Shown piece after piece: positions 1 through 6,241 of a stretch of 9,871 bases of DNA (position 1 is the stretch's first letter; each line of letters opens with the position of its first letter). A model generated the notes under the pieces. The model saw only the letters and a program-made list of their open reading frames with translations, was not told the DNA's origin and did not search any database. Origin of the DNA: Desulfotignum sp. (lineage in GTDB: Bacteria > Desulfobacterota > Desulfobacteria > Desulfobacterales > Desulfobacteraceae); assembly GCA_011390235.1 (NCBI GenBank), contig JAABSS010000359.1, positions 1-9,871 of the forward strand, in the 5' to 3' direction. The position numbers and the translations under genes are program-made.

Positions 1-209
1 ATAATGGTGTTACATGCCGCCCCCCCTGTAACAATGACAGGGTTTTCATTGGTTTTTGCCAGGATGTCGTCAATATCAGCTGCCTCCACCAGGGTCATCC
101 CCCCCTTTTTTTTACCGAATAATTTTAAAAAATCATCTGTTTCATTGATGAGGATGTCCACCAGGGCGGATCCGATACCGGTAATCCGCTTATCGTATTG
201 CTGGGTCAT
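1..209 (-). CDS. PfkB-family (adenosine-kinase-like) sugar/nucleoside kinase, N-terminal part
   Basis: Reading the minus strand from the ATG at 209 gives an open frame of 69 codons that runs off the left edge. The peptide begins MTQQYDKRITGIGSALVDIL and reaches VTGGAACNT, which fits the PfkB/ribokinase N-terminus: a first beta strand with G-x-(G/N)-x-x-x-D, then the G-G-x-x-x-N-T substrate-binding motif at about residues 62-68. A ribosome site GGAGA (220-216) lies 6 bp before the ATG. PfkB kinases phosphorylate sugars or nucleosides with ATP. The G-S-A-L-V-D-I start resembles bacterial adenosine-kinase-like members. The divergent metK-ahcY pair supports that reading, since adenosine released by AhcY must be removed to pull the reversible hydrolase forward. 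The catalytic C-terminal half (GAGD) lies outside the window, so substrate is inferred. Confidence 0.85.
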   Translation of the reverse strand, partial: MTQQYDKRITGIGSALVDILINETDDFLKLFGKKKGGMTLVEAADIDDILAKTNENPVIVTGGAACNTI

Positions 210-243
210 AAAATGTCTCCAAAAAATTAGATTGTTTGTTCCC

Positions 244-271
244 AGCATAGAAAATTCCAGGCCGTTGTCAA
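244..271 (-). promoter_or_regulatory. Sigma-70-type promoter for the PfkB kinase gene
   Basis: On the minus strand a perfect TTGACA (271-266) is followed after 16 bp by TATGCT (249-244). This places a start about 30 bp upstream of the kinase ATG at 209. The -35 matches fully and the -10 matches 4 of 6. It lies back to back with the metK promoter. Confidence 0.6.
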
Positions 272-280
272 GTGTTTTCT

Positions 281-315
281 CATATTCTTAGCAAAATATG
301 AACATATCTTGATAT
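281..315. repeat. Two adjacent inverted repeats between the divergent promoters
   Basis: CATATT (281-286) is inverted as AATATG (295-300) around an 8-base spacer. Immediately after, ATATC (304-308) is inverted as GATAT (311-315) around TT. They sit between the kinase promoter and the metK -35 at 331. That is a place where a regulator could act on both transcripts, or where AT-rich UP-like DNA could help both. No known operator consensus is recognised. Confidence 0.4.
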
Positions 316-330
316 ATTTCTGGGTAACTA

Positions 331-359
331 TTGACAAATGATGAATATGCCGGTATAAG
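331..359 (+). promoter_or_regulatory. Sigma-70 promoter for metK-ahcY
   Basis: TTGACA (331-336) is separated by the ideal 17 bp from TATAAG (354-359), an 11 of 12 match to the housekeeping consensus. Transcription would start near 366, leaving a leader of about 77 nt before the metK ATG. Directly after the predicted start, GGTTA-T-TAACC (376-386) is a perfect inverted repeat that could be an operator or a short hairpin. No SAM riboswitch core was recognised in the leader. Confidence 0.75.
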
Positions 360-442
360 GGTAAGTCTAAATCACGGTTATTAACCAAAATATACGCATG
401 ACATTACAATAATTTTTATCACATTTTAAAAAGGAGCATGAA

Positions 443-1615
443 ATGTCAGAAAATCAAACTTTTTTGTTTACATCTGAATCCGTAACCGAAGGCCATCCTG
501 ATAAAGTGGCAGACGCCATATCAGACAGCATCCTGGATGCCATCATGGCAGAGGATAAAAACTGCCGGGTCGCTTGCGAGACCCTTGTTACCACAGGGCT
601 TGCCATGGTAGCCGGAGAAATTACCACTGACTGCTATGTGGATATTCCCGAAGTGGTCAGAAACACCATCCGTGACATCGGGTATAATTCATCCACCATG
701 GGATTTGACTGGAAGACATGCTCTGTTATTACCACTATTGACCAGCAGTCAGTTGATATCGCCCAGGGAGTGGACCAGGGGGCCGGCCTGCATAAAGAAC
801 AGGGAGCAGGGGACCAGGGGCTCATGTTCGGGTATGCCACCAATGAAACCGAAGAACTCATGCCCATGCCCATTCTTTTTGCCCACAAACTCACCAAACG
901 GCTGACCCAGGTCAGAAAAAACGGTGCACTGGATTTTTTGCGGCCTGACGGCAAATCCCAGGTGACCATTGAATATAAAAACGGCAAGCCTGAGCGGGTG
1001 GATGCGGTGGTGATCTCCACCCAGCATACCAATGATGTGACCTATGAAGACCTGAAAGACGCGGTGGTCAAGGAAGTTATCCGGAAAATCATTCCCAAGG
1101 AGATGATGGATGGCGATACCCGGTTTTTTGTCAATCCCACAGGCCGGTTTGTGGTCGGCGGCCCCATGGGAGACTGCGGTCTGACCGGGCGTAAAATTAT
1201 CGTGGATACCTACGGGGGCCAGGGCAGTCACGGGGGCGGGTGTTTTTCGGGAAAAGATCCGTCAAAGGTGGACAGAAGCGCCTCCTACATGGGACGGTAT
1301 GTGGCCAAGAACCTGGTGGCATCGGGCATTGCTGACAAATGCGAAGTCCAGGTGGCATATGCCATCGGTGTGGCAGAACCGGTTTCATTGATGGTGGATT
1401 TCATGGGTACGGGCAAAATTGCTGAAAAAAGAGCGGTGGAAATCGTCAGAGAGGTTTTTGATCTGAGACCGGCAGCCATTATTCAAGCCCTTGATCTTTT
1501 GCGGCCTATTTATCGGAAAACCGCAGCATACGGTCATTTCGGCCGCAAAGATCCTGATTTTACCTGGGAAAGAACAGACAGGGCTGATCAGATCCGCGAA
1601 CTGGCCGGACTCTAG
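443..1615 (+). CDS. metK: S-adenosylmethionine synthetase (methionine adenosyltransferase)
   Basis: A cytoplasmic enzyme that makes S-adenosylmethionine from methionine and ATP, releasing phosphate and diphosphate. The 390-residue product matches the usual family length of about 380-400. Family signatures are clear: G-H-P-D-K at residues 17-21 (ATP-binding histidine H18), GAGDQG at 121-126 (MetK signature 1), the glycine-rich [16 protein letters not shown] at 264-279 (signature 2, phosphate binding), and a C-terminal [10 protein letters not shown]. The ATG at 443 follows an ideal AAGGAG (431-436) by 6 bp, which fixes the start. It is the first gene after the 331-359 promoter. ahcY follows after 119 bp on the same strand, and a divergent PfkB kinase completes a methyl-cycle cluster. 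The gene looks intact and ordinary; the long antisense frames across it are shadows. Confidence 0.98.
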   Translation: MSENQTFLFTSESVTEGHPDKVADAISDSILDAIMAEDKNCRVACETLVTTGLAMVAGEITTDCYVDIPEVVRNTIRDIGYNSSTMGFDWKTCSVITTIDQQSVDIAQGVDQGAGLHKEQGAGDQGLMFGYATNETEELMPMPILFAHKLTKRLTQVRKNGALDFLRPDGKSQVTIEYKNGKPERVDAVVISTQHTNDVTYEDLKDAVVKEVIRKIIPKEMMDGDTRFFVNPTGRFVVGGPMGDCGLTGRKIIVDTYGGQGSHGGGCFSGKDPSKVDRSASYMGRYVAKNLVASGIADKCEVQVAYAIGVAEPVSLMVDFMGTGKIAEKRAVEIVREVFDLRPAAIIQALDLLRPIYRKTAAYGHFGRKDPDFTWERTDRADQIRELAGL

Positions 1616-1631
1616 CCGCAGACACCAACAG

Positions 1632-1684
1632 GGCAGCCTTTTTTATTTTCTGAAACCGTCCGGTTCCGGCAGCCTTTTTTTATT
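1632..1684 (+). repeat. Direct repeat with T-tracts in the metK-ahcY gap
   Basis: The 119-bp gap holds GGCAGCC-T6-ATT at 1632-1647 and again, with one extra T, at 1668-1684. Each copy ends in a T-run like an intrinsic terminator, but upstream stems are weak: only AACC/GGTT around GTCC (1654-1665) before the second copy. The arrangement could cause partial termination or pausing between metK and ahcY, or be a short duplication. A second small direct repeat, AATTCAAG (1707-1714 and 1717-1724), runs into the ahcY ribosome site. Confidence 0.45.
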
Positions 1685-1734
1685 GAAAATTAATTATTTA
1701 TAAAAGAATTCAAGCAAATTCAAGGAGTGTAATA

Positions 1735-3180
1735 ATGCTACAAAAAACAAAAGATCAATCTTACATCGATCTTGATTTATCATTAAAGTACAAGGTCAAG
1801 GATATCAATCTTGCCGAAGAAGGGTTCAAGGACATGCAGTTGTCTGAAAAGGAAATGCCGGGGCTGATGGCGATTCAGGAAAAATATGGCCCTGAAAAAC
1901 CCTTTAAGGGCCTGAAAATTATGGGCAGCCTGCACATGACCATCCAGACAGCCATGCTCATAGACACCTTGTATGAACTCGGGGCTGATATCAGGTGGTC
2001 ATCCTGCAATATTTTTTCCACCCAGGACCATGCAGCTGCAGCCATTGCCCAAAAAGGGTCTGCCGCCGTGTTTGCCTGGAAGGGTGAAACCCTGGAGGAA
2101 TTCTGGTGGTGCACGGAACAGGCATTGATATGGCCTGACGGCAGCGGTCCGGATCTCATCGTTGATGACGGCGGAGATGCCACCTTGTATGTGCACCAGG
2201 GAGTAAAGGTGGAAAAAGATCCCTCCCTTTTGTCCCGGTCCACCCACAGCGAAGATGAACGCTGCCTCATGGATCGTCTGCGGGTATCCCAGGCACAGGA
2301 TCCGGAAAAGTGGAGCCGTATTGCCGATGCCATAAAAGGGGTGTCCGAGGAAACCACCACCGGTGTCAACCGGCTGTACCAGCTGGCAGCGAAAAACGAA
2401 CTCCTGTTTCCAGCCATCAATGTTAATGATTCGGTTACCAAGTCCAAATTCGACAACCTTTACGGGTGCAGGGAATCGTTGGCTGACGGCATCAAGCGGG
2501 CAACAGATGTGATGCTTGCCGGAAAAACCGTGGTGATTGCCGGGTACGGGGATGTGGGAAAAGGCTGTGCCGCCTCCATGAAAGGGTATGGCGCCATTGT
2601 TCTGGTCACGGAAATCGATCCCATCTGTGCTTTGCAGGCAGCCATGGAAGGGTATGAGGTGGTGACCATGGAACAGGCAGCTTCCCGGGGAGATATTTTT
2701 GTGACAGCCACCGGCAATTACCATGTCATCAAAGGTGATCACATTGCCGAAATGAAAGATGAGGCCATTATCTGCAACATCGGCCATTTTGATAATGAAA
2801 TCGAAATGGCCTATCTTACCGAAAACCCCGGGGCCGAACGTATCAACATCAAACCCCAGGTGGATAAATGGGTACTGGAATCAGGCCGCTCTGTTATTGT
2901 TCTGGCAGAAGGCCGCCTGGTGAATCTGGGATGCGCCACCGGACACCCGAGTTTTGTCATGAGCAACAGCTTTTCCAATCAGACCATGGCACAGATCAAA
3001 CTGGCTTCGGAAAAATTGGAAAATAAGGTATATACTTTGCCCAAGGAACTGGATGAAGAGGTGGCACGGCTGCATTTGAAGAATCTGTCCGTGACTTTGA
3101 CAAAGTTGACCAAAGAACAGGCAGACTATTTAGGTATTCCGGAAAATGGCCCTTTTAAATCAGACCATTACAGATATTAA
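1735..3180 (+). CDS. ahcY: S-adenosylhomocysteine hydrolase (adenosylhomocysteinase)
   Basis: Reversibly splits S-adenosylhomocysteine into adenosine and homocysteine using a tightly bound NAD. It relieves product inhibition of methyltransferases and feeds homocysteine back to methionine. The protein has 481 residues, the longer class that carries an insertion of about 40 residues after the D-G-G-D-A-T segment. Visible signatures are the catalytic stretch [17 protein letters not shown] (about 232-249), the NAD Rossmann loop GYGDVGKG (270-277), [10 protein letters not shown] (347-356), and the family C-terminus ending D-H-Y-R-Y, which reaches into the neighbouring subunit's cofactor site. AAGGAG (1722-1727) lies 7 bp before the ATG. 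It probably shares the metK promoter, since no good promoter was seen in the gap. The gene ends before two hairpins that look like terminators. Confidence 0.98.
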   Translation: MLQKTKDQSYIDLDLSLKYKVKDINLAEEGFKDMQLSEKEMPGLMAIQEKYGPEKPFKGLKIMGSLHMTIQTAMLIDTLYELGADIRWSSCNIFSTQDHAAAAIAQKGSAAVFAWKGETLEEFWWCTEQALIWPDGSGPDLIVDDGGDATLYVHQGVKVEKDPSLLSRSTHSEDERCLMDRLRVSQAQDPEKWSRIADAIKGVSEETTTGVNRLYQLAAKNELLFPAINVNDSVTKSKFDNLYGCRESLADGIKRATDVMLAGKTVVIAGYGDVGKGCAASMKGYGAIVLVTEIDPICALQAAMEGYEVVTMEQAASRGDIFVTATGNYHVIKGDHIAEMKDEAIICNIGHFDNEIEMAYLTENPGAERINIKPQVDKWVLESGRSVIVLAEGRLVNLGCATGHPSFVMSNSFSNQTMAQIKLASEKLENKVYTLPKELDEEVARLHLKNLSVTLTKLTKEQADYLGIPENGPFKSDHYRY

Positions 3181-3182
3181 TG

Positions 3183-3248
3183 TGAAAGTTTTAAGTTTTA
3201 AGTGTTAAGCCAATACCTGACGGCTAACGGCTAAAAGCTTTCATTTTT
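3183..3248 (+). terminator. Probable intrinsic terminator of metK-ahcY, built on short tandem repeats
   Basis: Three bases after the ahcY stop, TGAAAG (3183-3188) can pair with CTTTCA (3238-3243). The stem extends through TTTTA/TAAAA past one bulge, with an inner TTAAGCC/GGCTAA stem, and is followed by five Ts (3244-3248). The left arm is a 7-base unit repeated three times (TTTTAAG, TTTTAAG, TGTTAAG; 3189-3209). The right arm contains CGGCTAA twice (3221-3234). The stem is AT-rich, so termination strength is uncertain. Confidence 0.5.
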
Positions 3249-3252
3249 GTTG

Positions 3253-3295
3253 TGCCCGCCAGGGCATGAATGTTTATAAAAATCTGATCTCAGAT
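3253..3295. repeat. Two small perfect inverted repeats in the ahcY downstream spacer
   Basis: TGCCC-GCCA-GGGCA (3253-3266) and ATCTGA-TC-TCAGAT (3282-3295) are perfect short palindromes between the two terminators. No coding frame or known RNA was recognised in this spacer (3181-3353). They may be remnants of repeat elements or extra RNA structure; function is unknown. Confidence 0.4.
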
Positions 3296-3309
3296 GTATG
3301 AATAAAAAC

Positions 3310-3355
3310 CCCTGTGCCGGCGGAAGATGCCCGTCGGAACAGGGATTGTTTTTTT
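3310..3355. terminator. Strong bidirectional intrinsic terminator
   Basis: CCCTGT-x-CCG-x-CGG (3310-3323) pairs with CCG-x-CGG-x-ACAGGG (3331-3344) around a 7-base loop, with one mismatch and one G-T pair. A T-run (3349-3355) follows on the plus strand, and AAAAA (3304-3308) supplies the T-run on the minus strand. It therefore serves both the rightward ahcY transcript and the end of the leftward six-gene operon. The minus-strand stop codon (3356-3354) lies inside the tail. Confidence 0.85.
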
Positions 3356-3971
3356 ATTCATCTTTTTTTTCTTCCCAGAACTCGCGGCTTTCTTTGAGGA
3401 TATCATTGATATCCTCATCCAGCATGTCTTCCTGGTCATTGTCTTCTTCCAGATCCAGGTCTGCCTCAAATTCCAGATTGTCGTCATCCAGATCATCTCG
3501 GCTTAAATCGGTATTTTCCGGTTCCCCGTCATCCAGGCTGCCCGGTTCATCATCAAGGGCCGTCAAAGAAGATGAGGTGGAAGAAGCATGCAGTTCCTGA
3601 TCCAGTTCAGCCCGGGCAAGGTCTTCATCAGTATCAGGTTCTGACTGCAAAAATTCAGGATCGGCTGTTTCCAGTGACCGGGTGTCATTTTCCACATCTT
3701 TGTCACCGGGTGTCTGCAGCCCGGTTTCATCCGGAATATAGTTTCCCTGACGGTCAAACAGGAGGCTGCCGCTTAGTTGCAGATCAAAATCCATGCGAAA
3801 TGCCACCTGATTGTCATGAACCACAATCTGTCCGCCCTTTGACACAAGCTCTGTCTGCGCCATACGATCAGCGATGATTTTTTTAACAATTTTTTGATCA
3901 AGATTTTCCTGCACTGATGCAATCAGATCATTTTCTCCGTTTTTAATGACTTGCGGATCAGTGATTTTCAT
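3354..3971 (-). CDS. Hypothetical protein with long acidic C-terminal tail
   Basis: The family is not recognised. With the start at 3971 the product has 205 residues. Residues 1 to about 80 look like a small folded alpha/beta domain: a helix-rich N-terminus with ENLDQKIVKKIIADRM, then GGQIVVHDNQVAFRMDFDLQ and a further strand. From about residue 90 to the end it is low-complexity and strongly acidic, rich in D, E, L and S, probably disordered, ending E-E-K-K-D-E. There is no signal peptide or membrane segment, so it is likely cytoplasmic. It is the last gene of the operon, 18 bp after the receiver fusion and just before the shared terminator, so it is probably co-transcribed with the transporter and fusion. 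The tail could be an interaction surface or electrostatic mimic; that is speculation. Confidence 0.8.
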   Translation of the reverse strand: MKITDPQVIKNGENDLIASVQENLDQKIVKKIIADRMAQTELVSKGGQIVVHDNQVAFRMDFDLQLSGSLLFDRQGNYIPDETGLQTPGDKDVENDTRSLETADPEFLQSEPDTDEDLARAELDQELHASSTSSSLTALDDEPGSLDDGEPENTDLSRDDLDDDNLEFEADLDLEEDNDQEDMLDEDINDILKESREFWEEKKDE

Positions 3972-3979
3972 GGATATGA

Positions 3980-3985
3980 CTCCTT
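3980..3985 (-). promoter_or_regulatory. Ribosome binding site deciding the start of the acidic-tail protein
   Basis: AAGGAG (3985-3980) stands 8 bp before the ATG at 3971. An upstream in-frame ATG at 3989 touches the stop codon of the preceding gene but would place this ribosome site inside the coding region. The 3971 start is therefore preferred. Confidence 0.75.
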
Positions 3986-3989
3986 GCAT

Positions 3990-5375
3990 CTAAATGTTGT
4001 ATGCGGTATTGGCAAAACGGGTTTCAATGAATTTTTCCAGATCTATGATTTTGCCGATGTCCATTATATCATGCATGTACCGCTGAATTTTGTCCAGACC
4101 TTCGGCCTCGGGATAAAGGCCGTCCCACCGTATGGCCTGGGGTTGGGAAAACACATTTTTCAATACCTCCGGGTTAAGTCCCAGGGTGCCCTGGGGATCT
4201 AAAAAATCCACAGCAATGCGCGCTGCACGGCTTTTGTCATCTTCTATATATTCACCGGTTTCCACCAGCAGGGATACAAATTCCTGGGCTGCATCAGGAT
4301 GCTTCTGGATAAAATCTTCCTGCATGGCCACGATACAGCAGGGATGGTTGTCCCAGCGGCTGGCGGAATAGAATTCCAGATCCCCTATCTGGGCGGCAAT
4401 GGCTTTGGTGGCAACCGGTTCGGCAACCATAAACCCTGCCACGTCCTCATTTTCCTTCATGATCTGTGGCATTTTAACCGGTGGTACCACCTCAAACCTG
4501 ACATTGATGGCTTTTTTACCGGGAACCCCGGGTTTAAGCCCCAGCTCTTTGAGGAATTTATGGGCCAGCATGTGGTGAATGGACATTTTATGGGGAATAT
4601 CCACAACCTTGTATTTGTAGAAACTCTGGAGGGAATCAAACCTGTGGTCATAGTGGCGGGATCTGACAAAGGTACTGCCGTTCTTGTGGGCAAACAATAC
4701 CAGACGGATGGGGGAATCGTAGGCAAACAGGTCCATGGCAATGGGCGCCAGTACAAAGGCACAGTCGATTTCTCCTGATTCCAGCCCCTCCTGAATGGGA
4801 TTCCACCCGGCTTTCAGGCTGGTGGTCAGATCAAAATGCCCGGGTTCCACATCTCCGGTATCAATTCTGTGCTTCAGTGCCCCCAGGGCGAGATGGTCGG
4901 TGATCTGGATATGGGCCACATTCAATTCCACCCGGTCTCCCATGATGGTTCTTTGTTTTTTCCGGGTGAAAGTTTTCTGTGATTCACCGGAATCACCGGA
5001 AAATGCACGGGCAATGGCCTGGCCGATCTGCTCTTCGTCAAAGGGTTTGGGAACATGTCCATTGCCCCCGGCTTCTGCTATGGCTATCTGCTGGCCTTTG
5101 TCAGCCTGGGCTGTGGCCATTATAAAGGGCAGGTCCCTGAATTCATCTAATTTGCGGAGGGCCTGTAAAAATTCGAGACCATCCATCTGGGGCATGTTCC
5201 AGTCACTGATCACAAGATCCGGTTTTTCAGTTTTCACTTTTTCCAGACCATCCACGCCGTTGACCGCCATCACAAGGTTGGTATACCCGGCTTTGGCAAG
5301 GATTTGCTTGAACATGATGCGCATAGTGCCTGAATCATCCGCCACAACAATTTTAATGTCAGGGTTTACCGCCAT
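3990..5375 (-). CDS. CheY-like receiver fused to a signal-less NitT/TauT substrate-binding-like domain
   Basis: One uninterrupted 461-residue protein. Residues 1 to about 125 form a CheY receiver with every key residue: acidic pair D13/D14, phosphorylation site D58, T88 and K110 (in V-P-K-P-F). A linker of about 20 residues, rich in G, S, K and R, leads to residues 145-461, which resemble a type 2 periplasmic-binding fold of the NitT/TauT (NMT1/NrtA-like) group. That part includes HIQITDHLALG, EVVPPVKMPQIM, V-A-E-P and WDNHPCCIV (H344, C346, C347). No signal peptide or membrane segment exists, so the binding domain must be cytoplasmic. AAGGAG (5388-5383) sits 7 bp before the ATG. It follows the permease gene by 49 bp. 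Likely role: a phosphorylation-controlled sensor or adaptor that reads the transported molecule, or an intracellular relative, and reports to chemotaxis or the transporter. The receiver is certain; the role is inference. Confidence 0.93.
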   Translation of the reverse strand: MAVNPDIKIVVADDSGTMRIMFKQILAKAGYTNLVMAVNGVDGLEKVKTEKPDLVISDWNMPQMDGLEFLQALRKLDEFRDLPFIMATAQADKGQQIAIAEAGGNGHVPKPFDEEQIGQAIARAFSGDSGESQKTFTRKKQRTIMGDRVELNVAHIQITDHLALGALKHRIDTGDVEPGHFDLTTSLKAGWNPIQEGLESGEIDCAFVLAPIAMDLFAYDSPIRLVLFAHKNGSTFVRSRHYDHRFDSLQSFYKYKVVDIPHKMSIHHMLAHKFLKELGLKPGVPGKKAINVRFEVVPPVKMPQIMKENEDVAGFMVAEPVATKAIAAQIGDLEFYSASRWDNHPCCIVAMQEDFIQKHPDAAQEFVSLLVETGEYIEDDKSRAARIAVDFLDPQGTLGLNPEVLKNVFSQPQAIRWDGLYPEAEGLDKIQRYMHDIMDIGKIIDLEKFIETRFANTAYNI

Positions 5376-5400
5376 TGAAATACTCCTTAAGGTTTTTATG

Positions 5401-5413
5401 TATAATCATTATA
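5401..5413. promoter_or_regulatory. Palindrome containing a perfect -10 box upstream of the receiver fusion
   Basis: TATAAT-C-ATTATA is a perfect inverted repeat in the 49-bp gap before the fusion gene. It gives the minus strand a consensus TATAAT (5413-5408), about 33 bp from the fusion ATG. At a 17-bp distance the matching -35 (5436-5431, TGGAAT) is poor, so any promoter here would need an activator or be weak. The symmetry could also be an operator. It may allow the last two genes to be expressed apart from the transporter. Confidence 0.35.
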
Positions 5414-5424
5414 AGTTGTCATCA

Positions 5425-6213
5425 TTATTCATTCCATGACCATCGCAATGTTTTCTGGAGTTTTTGAAACAGCCGGTCCAGGGTAAATCCCAGGATGCCG
5501 ATGGCAATGATCATGGCCATGAGTTTGTCATATTCCATGGTGTCCCGGGCATCATTGATCAGGTATCCCAGACCGCTGGACACCCCCAAAAATTCTGCCG
5601 GGACCAGCACAATCCACGCCACTCCCAGCGCCAGCCGCAGGCTGGTGAGCATATGGGGCACAGAAGCGGGAATGACGATGGTCCGGATGAGCTGATAGTT
5701 GCCGGCTCCCTGATTCATGGCCATTTTTATCCACTGGGGATTGATATTGCGCACCCCTATGGTGGTGTTCAATATTACAGGACAAATGGTGGCCATTACA
5801 ATCAAAAAATATACCGCTGATTCAAAGCTGGCAAACAAAAGCAGGGCAATGGGCATCCAGGACAAGGGGCTGATCATGCGCACAAACTGAATAGCGGAAT
5901 AAGACAGTCCCTGGACCCTGGGATAAAATCCTACCAGGATACCTATGGGAATGCCAAAAAAAGCAGCCAGGGAAATGCCCACCACGATCCGGCGCAGACT
6001 GGTGAATACCGACAGCCAGAACCGTTCATCTGCAAATGCCGAAATCAGAGCCCTGAAGGTGGGACCGGGCAAAAATCCCTGGAACTGGCTGAACTGGGGC
6101 CGGGAAAATATAATATAAGATACCAGTACCCAGGCAGCAGCAAAAAGGGCAAGTCCCATCATTTCATAGCGAAATCCAAATTTGCGGGGCATAAAAAACA
6201 CATTAAGTCCCAT
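5425..6213 (-). CDS. ABC transporter permease, NitT/TauT (SsuC/TauC/NrtB-like) family
   Basis: Inner-membrane subunit of an importer. From the ATG at 6213 it has 262 residues, the usual size for SsuC/TauC permeases. A hydrophobic first helix begins at about residue 18 (MMGLALFAAAWVLVSYIIF), followed by about five more membrane segments. The cytoplasmic coupling loop that docks on the ATPase starts near residue 166 (MNQGAGNYQLIRTIVIPASVP) and keeps the G-9x-I-x-x-P pattern, though the classic EAA is replaced. Further hallmarks are R-L-A-L-G-V-A-W-I and E-F-L-G-V-S-S-G-L-G-Y-L. The open frame extends upstream into the preceding gene, but that part is non-membranous and overlaps it by about 100 bp, so 6213 (weak AGG, 28-bp gap) is preferred; ATG 6192 is possible. 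The substrate is unknown. Confidence 0.9.
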   Translation of the reverse strand: MGLNVFFMPRKFGFRYEMMGLALFAAAWVLVSYIIFSRPQFSQFQGFLPGPTFRALISAFADERFWLSVFTSLRRIVVGISLAAFFGIPIGILVGFYPRVQGLSYSAIQFVRMISPLSWMPIALLLFASFESAVYFLIVMATICPVILNTTIGVRNINPQWIKMAMNQGAGNYQLIRTIVIPASVPHMLTSLRLALGVAWIVLVPAEFLGVSSGLGYLINDARDTMEYDKLMAMIIAIGILGFTLDRLFQKLQKTLRWSWNE

Positions 6214-6241
6214 TTGCCTGGGGTTATGGTATGTGTGGCGG

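Noticed and set aside
4..291. Plus-strand open frame of 95 codons at the left edge
   Set aside because: It is antisense to the PfkB kinase frame, which has family motifs, a ribosome site and a promoter; the plus-strand product resembles nothing.
360..442. SAM riboswitch in the metK leader, or SAH riboswitch before ahcY (1616-1734)
   Set aside because: No conserved core sequence or pairing of the known SAM or SAH classes could be seen. A covariance-model search would be decisive.
1999..2787. Long minus-strand open frame of 262 codons inside ahcY
   Set aside because: It lies entirely antisense to a strongly conserved gene and has no ribosome site or recognisable domain.
4930..4950. Possibility that the receiver fusion is two genes, with a separate start at Met145 (ATG 4943)
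   Set aside because: There is no ribosome site before this ATG and the frame is continuous with no stop or slippery run. A fusion is the simpler reading, though read data would settle it.
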